In this document: positions 1 to 7,909 of the stretch, piece by piece
How positions within the stretch are numbered: position 1 is the first letter of the stretch
Layout: each line of letters opens with the position of its first letter
Source of the DNA: Pedobacter glucosidilyticus
Lineage (GTDB): Bacteria; Bacteroidota; Bacteroidia; Sphingobacteriales; Sphingobacteriaceae
Assembly (NCBI RefSeq): GCF_002483235.1
Contig: NZ_DLHN01000006.1
Location: 1-64,000, forward strand
Reading direction: 5' to 3'
DNA: 64,000 nucleotides
Notes under the pieces: model-generated
What the model was told of the DNA's origin: nothing
The model's input: the letters and a program-made list of their open reading frames with translations, nothing else
Database searches by the model: none
Position numbers and translations under genes: made by a program

Positions 1-93
1 TTCAATGCCAAGATAAAAGCTTTCCGATCGCAGTTCAGAGGCGTAAGAAATGTGAAGTTCTTCCTTTTTAGACTAGCTAAAATATATGCTTAA
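1..93 (+). CDS. Transposase, C-terminal end (ISAon1/ISL3-like), cut by window edge
   Basis: Frame 1 is open from the first base to a TAA at 91-93. The 30 residues begin FNAKIKAFRSQFRGVRNV and end LAKIYA, which I recognise as the C-terminal tail of DDE transposases annotated ISAon1-family (ISL3-like) in Bacteroidetes. Only the last part is visible, so neither activity nor the left end can be judged. The element's right end should lie in about 94-130, a segment containing CTCTCCCCAACTTTTACG; this boundary is inferred. A tRNA cluster follows immediately. Confidence 0.7.
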   Translation, partial: FNAKIKAFRSQFRGVRNVKFFLFRLAKIYA

Positions 94-131
94 CGTCTCT
101 CCCCAACTTTTACGCTTGATCCGGATTATAT

Positions 132-152
132 AAGCAGCTGTAAAGGCTGCTT
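132..152 (+). terminator. Hairpin after the transposase
   Basis: AAGCAGC (132-138) pairs with GCTGCTT (146-152) around a 7-nt loop and a short T-run follows. It could end transposase transcription or belong to the IS end. Confidence 0.4.
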
Positions 153-177
153 TTGTTGTTCAAATAAGTAGAAGAAC

Positions 178-209
178 AAAAAAGCCCGATATTTTCATAC
201 CGGGCTTTT
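178..209 (-). terminator. Rho-independent terminator of the tRNA cluster
   Basis: AAAAGCCCG (180-188) and CGGGCTTTT (201-209) form a perfect 9-bp stem. Read on the minus strand it lies just past the last tRNA-Leu and ends in a T-run, so it should close the tRNA operon. Confidence 0.75.
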
Positions 210-210
210 G

Positions 211-296
211 TACTGAAGGCGGGAATCGAACCCGCACTCGCTTTAGGGCGAACAGGATTTTAAGTCCTGCGTGTCTACCAGTTCCACCACTTCAGC
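211..296 (-). tRNA. tRNA-Leu (UAA), copy 2
   Basis: An 86-nt cloverleaf with the long variable arm of a class II tRNA. The anticodon loop CTTAAAA gives anticodon UAA. The acceptor stem GCTGAAG/CTTCAGT closes with a G-U pair, and the T-loop reads GGTTCGAATCC. The sequence is identical to the copy at 481-566. CCA is not encoded. Confidence 0.95.
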
Positions 297-317
297 AGCT
301 TTAAAAGCTGTAAAATA

Positions 318-343
318 AAAACCTTCCTGGTAGGGAAGGTTTT
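318..343. terminator. Symmetric hairpin between tRNA-Gly and tRNA-Leu
   Basis: AAAACCTTCC and GGAAGGTTTT pair around a 6-nt loop. It sits between two tRNA genes of one transcription unit and may be a processing hairpin or a partial terminator left by the duplication. Confidence 0.4.
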
Positions 344-347
344 ATGG

Positions 348-420
348 AGCGAAAGACGAGATTCGAACTCGCGACCCCAACCTTGGCAAGGTTGTGCTCT
401 ACCAACTGAGCTACTTTCGC
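348..420 (-). tRNA. tRNA-Gly (GCC), copy 2
   Basis: A 73-nt cloverleaf. The anticodon stem CAACC/GGTTG encloses TTGCCAA, giving anticodon GCC. The acceptor is GCGAAAG/CTTTCGC with discriminator U. This copy is followed by an encoded CCA (complement of 345-347), which the identical copy at 602-674 lacks. Confidence 0.95.
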
Positions 421-480
421 ATAAATTATATTCCTTACTTGCTAAAGAACAACAATCAAAGCCTTTTGATTGATTTTTTG

Positions 481-566
481 TACTGAAGGCGGGAATCGAA
501 CCCGCACTCGCTTTAGGGCGAACAGGATTTTAAGTCCTGCGTGTCTACCAGTTCCACCACTTCAGC
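481..566 (-). tRNA. tRNA-Leu (UAA), copy 1
   Basis: Identical over its 86 nt to the gene at 211-296, with the same anticodon UAA, long variable arm and G-U closed acceptor. It forms a Gly-Leu pair with the tRNA-Gly at 602-674, and that pair is repeated once downstream. Confidence 0.95.
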
Positions 567-601
567 TTGTGTTTCCACAAATCAGGGTTTTCATCCCTTA
601 G

Positions 602-674
602 AGCGAAAGACGAGATTCGAACTCGCGACCCCAACCTTGGCAAGGTTGTGCTCTACCAACTGAGCTACTTTCGC
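602..674 (-). tRNA. tRNA-Gly (GCC), copy 1
   Basis: First gene of the minus-strand cluster. The 73-nt body is identical to 348-420, with anticodon GCC. No CCA is encoded here. It starts about 40 nt downstream of the predicted transcription start. Confidence 0.95.
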
Positions 675-716
675 ATGATTTATTTATTAAAGAACGTTTT
701 CCGTTTGAACGGAGTG

Positions 717-746
717 CAAATATAGGCAGAAAAAAAGAGTTTGCAA
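717..746 (-). promoter_or_regulatory. Promoter of the tRNA cluster
   Basis: On the minus strand a TTG (744-746) lies 19 bp before TATATTTG (717-724). This matches the Bacteroidetes primary sigma consensus of a TTTG/TTG element about 19 bp before TAnnTTTG. Confidence 0.75.
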
Positions 747-769
747 GTCCTCTTTGCAAAAATTTTCAA

Positions 770-1258
770 TTATTGCTTTAAGCCATTCTTATTCAGTACA
801 AAAAAAATTAAATCATACTCGAAGCCTCTGCTTAAAGCATATTTTATCAGCTTATTTTTGGTGTTATAATCATCTTTAAATTGATATTCTTTATGTTTTT
901 TCACAAGAACATCCTCAAGCTTATCTGCATACTCTTCTTTATTTATTTTTTGTAAGGCAGATTTGATAATCGGCACAGAAACACCTTTAGCTACCAAGCC
1001 CTGTTTAATTTTATTTCTTCCCCAGCCTTTCATTCTTAGCTTTCCTTGTGAATAAGCTTGAGCAAAACGAGCTTCATTCAAAAAATTATTTTCTATCAAA
1101 GCAGTAATTACTTCTTCTAGTTCTTGAAACTTTAAGCCCAGATTTAAAAGTTTTGTTCTCACTTCGTATTGACTTCTTTCCTGATAAGCACAATATGCTT
1201 CTGCCTTTTGTAAAGCTGTTTTTTTATCAATGAATTTGGATGGTTTTTCTTTTTCCAT
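770..1258 (-). CDS. recX: Regulatory protein RecX
   Basis: A 162-residue RecX-family protein, a small all-helical modulator that binds RecA filaments and limits recombinase activity. It shows the usual run of three-helix repeats: a first around residues 15-50 (ALQKAEAYCAYQERSQYEVR), a second with FLNEARFAQAYSQGKLRMKG and WGRNKIKQGL around 58-87, and a weaker third near the C-terminus. Length is normal for the family. recA is not in the window. It is divergent from murF-alr across a 52-bp gap that must hold both promoters; I see no clean -7 box there. Confidence 0.9.
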   Translation of the reverse strand: MEKEKPSKFIDKKTALQKAEAYCAYQERSQYEVRTKLLNLGLKFQELEEVITALIENNFLNEARFAQAYSQGKLRMKGWGRNKIKQGLVAKGVSVPIIKSALQKINKEEYADKLEDVLVKKHKEYQFKDDYNTKNKLIKYALSRGFEYDLIFFVLNKNGLKQ

Positions 1259-1310
1259 GATGAAGCATAAAATTAGTGTTATTCACATATAATCGCCAAA
1301 TTTGCTGCAA

Positions 1311-3767
1311 ATGAATTCAGAAATATATTCAATTCAGGAAATAGCTAGTTTGATAGGAGAAGGTGATAACCATTTAGATCAACCTCATCAAATTATTCAT
1401 CATATTTTAACAGATAGCAGAAAGGTTACAGATGCCTCTTCTTCTGTTTTTTTCGTTTTAAAAGGAAGTAAAGATGCTCATCAATTCATCCCAACTTTAT
1501 ATCAAGCTGGTGTAAAAGCCTTTATTTATTATCAGAAAGATTTTAATATTAACGATTTTCCTGAAGCAAATTTTATTTATGTAAACGATACCTTACATGC
1601 GTTACAACAATTAGCAGCTCATCATAGAAGCAAATTTAATTACCCTGTAATAGGTATTACCGGGAGTAACGGAAAAACCATTGTTAAGGAGTGGCTTTTT
1701 CAGCTATTAGCCCCAGATTATCATGTGGTTAGAAGTCCTAAAAGTTATAACTCGCAAATAGGCGTACCATTGGCTGTTTGGCAAATGGATAAACAGTATG
1801 ATTTTGCTGTTTTTGAAGCAGGCTTATCATTACCTCATGAAATGGCTAAACTTCAAAACATCATCAAGCCTGATATTGGTATACTAACCAATATTGGAAG
1901 TCCGCATGATGAAGGCTTTAAAAACAGGACCGAAAAAATAAAAGAAAAATTTGAGCTTTTTAAAGAAGTAAAATTGCTTATTTGTAATCAAGAATATGTT
2001 TCTTTTAAAGCTTCTCAGGTAAATGTCTTTACATGGAGTTTTAGTGAACATGCTGATTTAAGGATCAAAAATCAAACTATCATTGATCAACATACATGCT
2101 TAAATTGTACTTATCAGCAAGAAGATTTTGACATTCAAATTCCATTTACAGACAAAGCATCTATAGAGAACGCTATTACTTGTTTGGCAACTTTATTGGC
2201 TTTAAAAGTATCAATACCTGTAATTTCTATAAGATTAGCGAGGCTGCATCAAGTTAAGATGAGGCTAGAGCTTAAAAGCGGTATTAACCAAACTTCTATT
2301 ATTGATGACAGTTACAACTCAGATGTTTCTTCCTTAGAGATAGCTTTAGATTTTCTTAACCAGCAAAATCAGCATCCTGTAAAAACGCTTATTTTATCTG
2401 ATATTCAACAATCGGGTTTAAAGAGTGAGGTGCTTTACAGTAAAGTTGCTAAGCTTTTAAAAGCTAAACATATAGATAAATTGATTGCTATTGGCCCTCA
2501 ATTAACAAGTTTTAAAACACTTTTTAATACAAGTAGTCAATTTTTTTTAGATACCGATACCTTTATTGAACATTATAATCTGGATAGTTTTAACAATGAA
2601 ACCATTTTATTAAAGGGAGCAAGGCAGTTTGAGTTTGAGAAGATTTCTAAGATTTTAACCCAAAAGGTTCATGAAACTATTTTAGAAATAAACCTCAACG
2701 CTCTGGAGCAGAACTTAAATTACTATAAATCTAAACTGCAGCCAGGTGTAAAACTAATGGCTATGGTTAAAGCTTTTGCTTATGGTAGCGGGAGTTATGA
2801 AATAGCCAATTTACTTCAATATAATAAAGTAGATTATTTAGCGGTTGCTTACGCTGATGAGGGTATAGCGCTTAGACAAGCCGGAATAACGTTACCAATT
2901 ATGGTGATGAGCCCAGAAGTTTCTTCTTTTGAAGCCATAGTGAAATATAATCTGGAACCAGAGATTTTTAGTTTTACGGCTTTATCATCCTTACATCAAT
3001 ATCTTAAAACGCTCAATAAAACACAATACCCAATCCATCTGAAGCTAGACACAGGTATGCATCGTTTAGGTTTTGAGGAGAAAGATTTATCTGCTATTAA
3101 ATCATTTTTATTAGACAACGATACTGTAAAAATTAAAACTGTTTTTTCTCATCTAGCAGCCAGCGAAGCACCACAGCATGATGATTATACAAAGTCTCAA
3201 ATTCATAAATTTGATAGTTTTTGTAAAAACCTGGAAGCAGAAATTGGTTATACCTTTATCAAACATATTTGTAACACGTCAGCCATAAGAAGATGGCCGA
3301 AAGCACAATTTGATATGGTACGTTTGGGAATTGGTTTATATGGTATTGATAATTTATCTAAAGACGATGTAAGTTTACATCAGGTAGCAACCTTAAAAAC
3401 TACCGTATCACAAATAAAGGAATTAAAAAAAGGCGATACTATTGGTTATGGTAGAGTGGGCGTGATGCAGCAAGACGGTAAAATAGCCACGGTTAAAATT
3501 GGCTATGCCGATGGTTACCCGAGGGCTTTGGGTAAAGGTTTAGGTAGTATGTTTATCAATAACCAAGAAGTATTTACCATAGGAAATATTTGTATGGATA
3601 TGTGTATGCTTGATATTACAGATAAAGACGTAAAAGAAGGAGATGAGGTTATTATTTTTGACTCGCAGCCACAGCTCTACAAAATGGCAGAACAGTTACA
3701 TACCATTCCTTATGAAGTGCTTACCAATATATCACAAAGGGTTAAACGTGTTTATTATTACGAATAA
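1311..3767 (+). CDS. murF-alr: Bifunctional MurF ligase / alanine racemase
   Basis: An 818-residue fusion of two peptidoglycan precursor enzymes. The N-terminal half (about 1-450) is a Mur ligase resembling MurF, which adds D-Ala-D-Ala to UDP-MurNAc-tripeptide, with the ATP P-loop GITGSNGKTIVKEW near residue 120. The C-terminal half (about 455-818) is a PLP-dependent alanine racemase with the PLP lysine in MVKAFAYGSG and the tyrosine motif GYGRVG. The fusion couples making D-Ala to using it and is common in Bacteroidetes. I chose the ATG at 1311 over the TTG at 1302 because ATG is preferred and the extra residues match nothing. The P-loop has GSNGKT rather than the commoner GTNGKT, a conservative change. 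Confidence 0.93.
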   Translation: MNSEIYSIQEIASLIGEGDNHLDQPHQIIHHILTDSRKVTDASSSVFFVLKGSKDAHQFIPTLYQAGVKAFIYYQKDFNINDFPEANFIYVNDTLHALQQLAAHHRSKFNYPVIGITGSNGKTIVKEWLFQLLAPDYHVVRSPKSYNSQIGVPLAVWQMDKQYDFAVFEAGLSLPHEMAKLQNIIKPDIGILTNIGSPHDEGFKNRTEKIKEKFELFKEVKLLICNQEYVSFKASQVNVFTWSFSEHADLRIKNQTIIDQHTCLNCTYQQEDFDIQIPFTDKASIENAITCLATLLALKVSIPVISIRLARLHQVKMRLELKSGINQTSIIDDSYNSDVSSLEIALDFLNQQNQHPVKTLILSDIQQSGLKSEVLYSKVAKLLKAKHIDKLIAIGPQLTSFKTLFNTSSQFFLDTDTFIEHYNLDSFNNETILLKGARQFEFEKISKILTQKVHETILEINLNALEQNLNYYKSKLQPGVKLMAMVKAFAYGSGSYEIANLLQYNKVDYLAVAYADEGIALRQAGITLPIMVMSPEVSSFEAIVKYNLEPEIFSFTALSSLHQYLKTLNKTQYPIHLKLDTGMHRLGFEEKDLSAIKSFLLDNDTVKIKTVFSHLAASEAPQHDDYTKSQIHKFDSFCKNLEAEIGYTFIKHICNTSAIRRWPKAQFDMVRLGIGLYGIDNLSKDDVSLHQVATLKTTVSQIKELKKGDTIGYGRVGVMQQDGKIATVKIGYADGYPRALGKGLGSMFINNQEVFTIGNICMDMCMLDITDKDVKEGDEVIIFDSQPQLYKMAEQLHTIPYEVLTNISQRVKRVYYYE

Positions 3768-3770
3768 GTT

Positions 3771-4367
3771 ATGAAAAGATTAATTAATGCTTTGCTGAGA
3801 TATTTTATTAAAGGTTTATTGCTGATTTTACCTATGGGGGCTGCAATTTTAATCTTATTCTGGGCTTTTACCTCTTTAGATTCTATTTTAAATTTTAGTG
3901 ATAGCTTTATAACCGACCCTAATACAGGTAAGCCACTTTACATACCAGGTCTGGGTATACTATCTGTCATCATCATTATTCTATTTTTTGGAATTATAGC
4001 TACTTATCTCATTACAGAACCTATTTATAATTGGTTTGGGAAATGGCTTAACAAAATACCTGTTTTTAAATTCTTATACTCATCTGTAAAAGATATTACA
4101 GAAGCAATAGTTGGTGATGAAAAAAAATTAAATGAACCTGTTTTGGTAGAAGTTGCAGACGGCACAAAAAGAATTGGCTTTTTAACACAAAAGGATTTAA
4201 AGGTTTTAGGTTTAACCGATGAAGTAGCTGTTTATTTTCCGTGGTCTTATTCTTTTGCCGGCGAATTGGTTATTGTAAAAGCAGAAAAAGTTAAGCCATT
4301 ACCTATATCGTCTTCACAAGCAATGAAATTTATAGTTTCTGGTGGGGTAAGCGCTTTACATGATTAA
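3771..4367 (+). CDS. DUF502 family inner-membrane protein
   Basis: A 198-residue protein of the DUF502 family, whose function is unknown. Two hydrophobic segments (about residues 12-32 and 60-85) predict two transmembrane helices with a soluble C-terminal half containing the family stretch VKDITEAIVGDEKKLNEPVL. The gene begins 3 bp after the murF-alr stop, so it is probably cotranscribed, although there is no evidence of a shared role. Its last codon overlaps the stop of the convergent PIN gene by 4 bp. Confidence 0.8.
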   Translation: MKRLINALLRYFIKGLLLILPMGAAILILFWAFTSLDSILNFSDSFITDPNTGKPLYIPGLGILSVIIIILFFGIIATYLITEPIYNWFGKWLNKIPVFKFLYSSVKDITEAIVGDEKKLNEPVLVEVADGTKRIGFLTQKDLKVLGLTDEVAVYFPWSYSFAGELVIVKAEKVKPLPISSSQAMKFIVSGGVSALHD

Positions 4368-4786
4368 TTTTTGAGCATATATTGATCAAAAAACTCTTTA
4401 GAAGATAAAACTTCTATCTCAGAAAAATAGAAATCTTCTTTATTTTCTGTAATGATGCATGAGCATTTTTTTTCTAAAGCTGCATAATATTCTAAGCCGT
4501 CTTCAAAATCATGTGATGCTTTGTTGATAAGTGCTTTCTGTACTGCTTCTGAAGTATTATCTGCAATTAAAATATACTCGCATAAAGTAGCTATCTTTTG
4601 TTTGGCTAAAGCAGATTTAGATTTTTTCTCAGCAAAGTAAAATGCTATTGCTAAGCAAACTGGAGATGTGTAAAGTTTGTATCTAGGCAGATTAGCCAAA
4701 CTTAGAATCCGAGAAGAATAGGTAAATAAAGGATATTCTTTATTCAATACAGAAACTAGAATATTAGCATCAAGAAATATATTCAT
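4364..4786 (-). CDS. PIN-domain ribonuclease, toxin of a type II TA pair
   Basis: A 140-residue PIN-domain protein. The first catalytic acid is in MNIFLDANILVSVL (Asp6), and further acids lie in SHDFEDGLEYY and TENKEDF, as expected for the Mg-binding quartet of PIN nucleases such as VapC. The start codon overlaps the upstream antitoxin gene by 4 bp, the usual translationally coupled antitoxin-toxin arrangement. The RNA target is unknown. Pairing with a DUF6364-like antitoxin rather than a classical VapB is a combination I know from Bacteroidetes. Confidence 0.8.
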   Translation of the reverse strand: MNIFLDANILVSVLNKEYPLFTYSSRILSLANLPRYKLYTSPVCLAIAFYFAEKKSKSALAKQKIATLCEYILIADNTSEAVQKALINKASHDFEDGLEYYAALEKKCSCIITENKEDFYFSEIEVLSSKEFFDQYMLKN

Positions 4787-5040
4787 TTTCTTGATGCAAA
4801 AAAATCATCTTTAAGTTTTTTTCTGGAAGCTTTTTTTGTTTGATAGATAGCCTCACCTTCTGCAACGGCAGAAACCCAATCTGCAATGGGATAATCCTCT
4901 AATGATTTGTATTCTTTAGTGGTAATTTTTGTAAGTAAAAATTCTATTAGCCTTGATAAACTGATGTTGTTTTCAGCAGCATAAGCTTTAGCTTTTTTGA
5001 TGATTTCTTCATCAAAAGAGAGTGTTATTTTTGTATCCAT
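4783..5040 (-). CDS. DUF6364-like ribbon-helix-helix antitoxin
   Basis: An 85-residue protein beginning MDTKITLSFDEEIIKKAKAY, a ribbon-helix-helix-like N-terminus (strand followed by helix) resembling the DUF6364 family. This half should dimerise and bind the operator. The C-terminal half (about 45-85) is charged and probably binds the PIN toxin encoded by the next, overlapping gene. The upstream region carries a promoter and two direct repeats that are good operator candidates. Confidence 0.75.
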   Translation of the reverse strand: MDTKITLSFDEEIIKKAKAYAAENNISLSRLIEFLLTKITTKEYKSLEDYPIADWVSAVAEGEAIYQTKKASRKKLKDDFFASRK

Positions 5041-5065
5041 AACTTAGTAGAATAATAAACTCCCA

Positions 5066-5113
5066 CAAAAGTAATACTTTATACGTGAAATAAAAATATC
5101 TTATACGTAAAAT
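5066..5113 (-). promoter_or_regulatory. Toxin-antitoxin promoter with two direct-repeat operators
   Basis: On the minus strand TACTTTTG (5066-5073) matches the TAnnTTTG -7 box and predicts a start about 22 nt before the antitoxin ATG. Immediately upstream are two copies of TTATACGT(G/A)AAAT at 5079-5091 and 5101-5113, spaced 22 bp, or two helical turns. They cover the -33 region, where autorepression would be effective. Confidence 0.6.
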
Positions 5114-5992
5114 TTAATAAATCTCTCTTTTAGCTGCCGCTAAAGTATTTTTTAGTAAGCTCACGATTGTCATTAAGCCTACACCACCAGGTACAGGTGT
5201 AATATAAGAGCTCTTTGGCGCAACTCCATCAAAATCAACATCGCCAAATAATTTATATCCCGATTTAGTGGTTTCAGAGCTTTCTCTGTTCATGCCTACA
5301 TCAATAATTACAGCACCTTCTTTAACCATATCGGCAGTAATAAAATTCTTCTTACCTATTGCAGCAATCAGAATATCAGCTTTTAAAGTAAAATCTTTAA
5401 GATTTTGCGTTCTGCTATGAGTTAAGGTAACCGTACAATTTCCAGGTTTAGCGTTTCTAGCCATCAAGATACTCATGGGGCTGCCTACGATATTACTTCT
5501 GCCAACAACAACACAATGTTTTCCAGCGGTTTCTATACCGTAATATTCCAACATCAGCATAATACCGTATGGTGTTGCAGGTAAAAAGCAAGGTAAATTA
5601 CGCTGCATTCTGCCTAGGTTAATCGGATGAAAGCCATCCACATCTTTACGGTAATCAATAGCTTCCGTAATCACATCTGGGTTAATGTGTTTTGGCAAAG
5701 GAAGTTGAACGATAAAACCGTCTACTTCTTTGTCTTGATTTAATTCCTGTATTTTATTGAGTAACTCGGCTTCTGTTACTGTATTATCATATCTGATTAA
5801 AGATGATTTAAACCCAACTTTTTCGCAGTTACGCATTTTGCTGGCTACATAAGTTTCACTTCCTCCATCATTACCAACTAAAACAGCTACTAAATGCGGT
5901 TTACGACCAGTTTTTTCTAAAAGTTCTGCTGCTTCTACAGCTATTTGTTTTTTAAGTTCTTCAGAAACTAATTTTCCGTCTAATAATATCAT
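5114..5992 (-). CDS. folD: Methylenetetrahydrofolate dehydrogenase / cyclohydrolase FolD
   Basis: A 292-residue bifunctional enzyme that interconverts 5,10-methylene-THF, 5,10-methenyl-THF and 10-formyl-THF with NADP. Recognisable signatures are the catalytic region YVASKMRNCEKVGF, the motif DGFIVQLPLPKH, the nucleotide-binding VVGRSNIVGSPMSILM and the C-terminal TPVPGGVGLMTI. I start it at the ATG at 5992 (MILLDGKLVSEELKK), where the family begins. A longer frame to 6049 would translate only the repetitive spacer. It follows lepA on the same strand. Confidence 0.95.
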   Translation of the reverse strand: MILLDGKLVSEELKKQIAVEAAELLEKTGRKPHLVAVLVGNDGGSETYVASKMRNCEKVGFKSSLIRYDNTVTEAELLNKIQELNQDKEVDGFIVQLPLPKHINPDVITEAIDYRKDVDGFHPINLGRMQRNLPCFLPATPYGIMLMLEYYGIETAGKHCVVVGRSNIVGSPMSILMARNAKPGNCTVTLTHSRTQNLKDFTLKADILIAAIGKKNFITADMVKEGAVIIDVGMNRESSETTKSGYKLFGDVDFDGVAPKSSYITPVPGGVGLMTIVSLLKNTLAAAKREIY

Positions 5993-5997
5993 TTTAG

Positions 5998-6047
5998 TAT
6001 TGGGTATTGAGTATTGGGTATTGAGTTCATCGCAATACTCAATACGC
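5998..6047. repeat. Tandem 14-bp spacer repeat
   Basis: Between lepA and folD, TATTGGGTATTGAG occurs twice in tandem and is followed by the inverse form AATACTCAATAC, so the spacer can fold back on itself. It fully accounts for the apparent 5' extension of folD. Confidence 0.7.
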
Positions 6048-6058
6048 AAATCTATGTA

Positions 6059-7843
6059 CTAATCTAGTTTTAAAACCGCCATAAACGCCGATTGTGGGAT
6101 TTCTACGTTTCCAACCTGGCGCATACGTTTTTTACCTTTCTTCTGCTTTTCTAATAATTTACGTTTACGAGAAATATCACCACCATAACATTTTGCGGTA
6201 ACGTCTTTCCTTAATGCTCTAACGTTCTCACGAGCTATAATTTTAGCACCTATAGATGCTTGTATAGCAATTTCAAACTGTTGTCTTGGGATAAGTTCTC
6301 TTAATTTTTCGCATATTTTTTTACCAAAATCATAAGAATTACTTCTATGGATTAAAGAAGATAAAGCATCAACATGTTCTCCGTTAAGCATAATATCTAA
6401 CTTCACTAAGTCCGATTGTTTGTAGCCAATCTGATGATAATCAAAAGAAGCGTAACCTTTAGAAATTGTTTTTAATCTATCATAAAAATCAAATACAATT
6501 TCTCCCATAGGCATTTCAAAAATCAGCTCAACACGGTCGGAAGTTAAATAGTGCTGGTTAACAATAACACCTCTTTTTTGGATACAAAGAGACATAACCG
6601 GGCCAACAAATTCTGCTTTTGTGATGATATTAGCTTTGATGTAAGGTTCTTCAACAAAATCAAGTTTTGAAGGGTCTGGTAATTCTGAAGGGTTGTTAAC
6701 AACAATTGGGTCTCCTTTAGTAGAGTGTGCTATGTAAGAAACGTTAGGTACAGTTGTAATAACCGTCATATCAAACTCTCGCTCTAAACGTTCTTGGATA
6801 ATTTCCATGTGTAGCATTCCTAAAAATCCACAACGGAAACCAAAACCTAAAGCTGCAGAAGATTCTGGCTCGAAAACCAAAGAAGCATCATTAAGTTGCA
6901 ACTTGTGCATAGCTTCTCTAAGCTCTTCAAACTCATCCGTATCAACAGGGTAAATACCAGCAAAAACCATTGGTTTTACTTCCTCAAAACCTTGTATACC
7001 TTCAACAGGTTTATCTTTTAAAACAATGGTATCACCAACTTTAACTTCTCTTGCTTCTTTAATTCCAGAAATGATATAACCTACATCACCAGTTTTAACG
7101 ACATCTTTAGCTTGTGGGGTTAATTTCAGTATACCTACTTCATCAGCAATATATTCTTTGCCTGTAGCCACAAATTTTACCCTGTCATTTTTTCTAATTT
7201 CTCCGTTAACAACTTTAAAATAAGCTATAATACCACGGAAAGAGTTAAAAACAGAATCGAAAATAAGCGCTTGAAGTGGTGCTTGAGGATCGCCAACAGG
7301 AGCAGGAACACGATTAATAACTGCTTCTAAAATAGCTTCAATACCTAATCCGGTTTTACCAGATGCAGGAATAATCTCATCTCTATCACAACCTATTAAA
7401 TCAACAATCTGGTCTTTTACTTCTTCTGGCATAGCACCAGGCAAATCCATCTTGTTTAAGATAGGGATGATATGTAAGTCTTGCTCTAAAGCTAAATAAA
7501 GGTTAGAAATGGTTTGTGCTTGAATACCTTGTGAGGCATCAACAATTAACAAAGCGCCTTCGCAAGCAGCAATAGAACGGGAAACCTCATAGGAAAAATC
7601 CACGTGACCCGGAGTATCAATCAGGTTTAAGATGTATTCTTGACCACCATACAAATAGTTCATTTGTATAGCATGACTTTTAATGGTTATTCCACGTTCT
7701 CTTTCTAAATCCATATCATCTAGCAATTGGGCTTGCGCTTCACGCTGTGTAATGGTTTTAGTATATTCTAATAGTCTATCGGCCAGAGTACTCTTGCCAT
7801 GATCTATATGTGCAATAATGCAAAAATTACGTATATGCTTCAT
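6059..7843 (-). CDS. lepA: Elongation factor 4 (LepA)
   Basis: A 594-residue translational GTPase that acts on ribosomes stalled under stress. G1 is AHIDHGKSTL, G2 lies in RERGITIKSHA, G3 is DTPGHVDF, G4 is NKMDLPGA, and the C-terminal domain ends with the family region KCYGGDISRKRKLLEKQK. The ATG at 7843 (MKHIRNFCIIAH) is the family start and gives the normal length; the frame upstream of it adds 15 unrelated residues. folD follows after a short repetitive spacer. Confidence 0.95.
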   Translation of the reverse strand: MKHIRNFCIIAHIDHGKSTLADRLLEYTKTITQREAQAQLLDDMDLERERGITIKSHAIQMNYLYGGQEYILNLIDTPGHVDFSYEVSRSIAACEGALLIVDASQGIQAQTISNLYLALEQDLHIIPILNKMDLPGAMPEEVKDQIVDLIGCDRDEIIPASGKTGLGIEAILEAVINRVPAPVGDPQAPLQALIFDSVFNSFRGIIAYFKVVNGEIRKNDRVKFVATGKEYIADEVGILKLTPQAKDVVKTGDVGYIISGIKEAREVKVGDTIVLKDKPVEGIQGFEEVKPMVFAGIYPVDTDEFEELREAMHKLQLNDASLVFEPESSAALGFGFRCGFLGMLHMEIIQERLEREFDMTVITTVPNVSYIAHSTKGDPIVVNNPSELPDPSKLDFVEEPYIKANIITKAEFVGPVMSLCIQKRGVIVNQHYLTSDRVELIFEMPMGEIVFDFYDRLKTISKGYASFDYHQIGYKQSDLVKLDIMLNGEHVDALSSLIHRSNSYDFGKKICEKLRELIPRQQFEIAIQASIGAKIIARENVRALRKDVTAKCYGGDISRKRKLLEKQKKGKKRMRQVGNVEIPQSAFMAVLKLD

Positions 7844-7909
7844 ATTGGAGAGCAAAGATAGATTTTTAGCTTCAAATAAATTATACAATTATGTTTAATA
7901 ATCAATTAA

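Noticed and set aside
5993..6049. Longer FolD N-terminus
   Set aside because: The extra codons are translated 14-bp spacer repeats; family similarity begins at the ATG at 5992.
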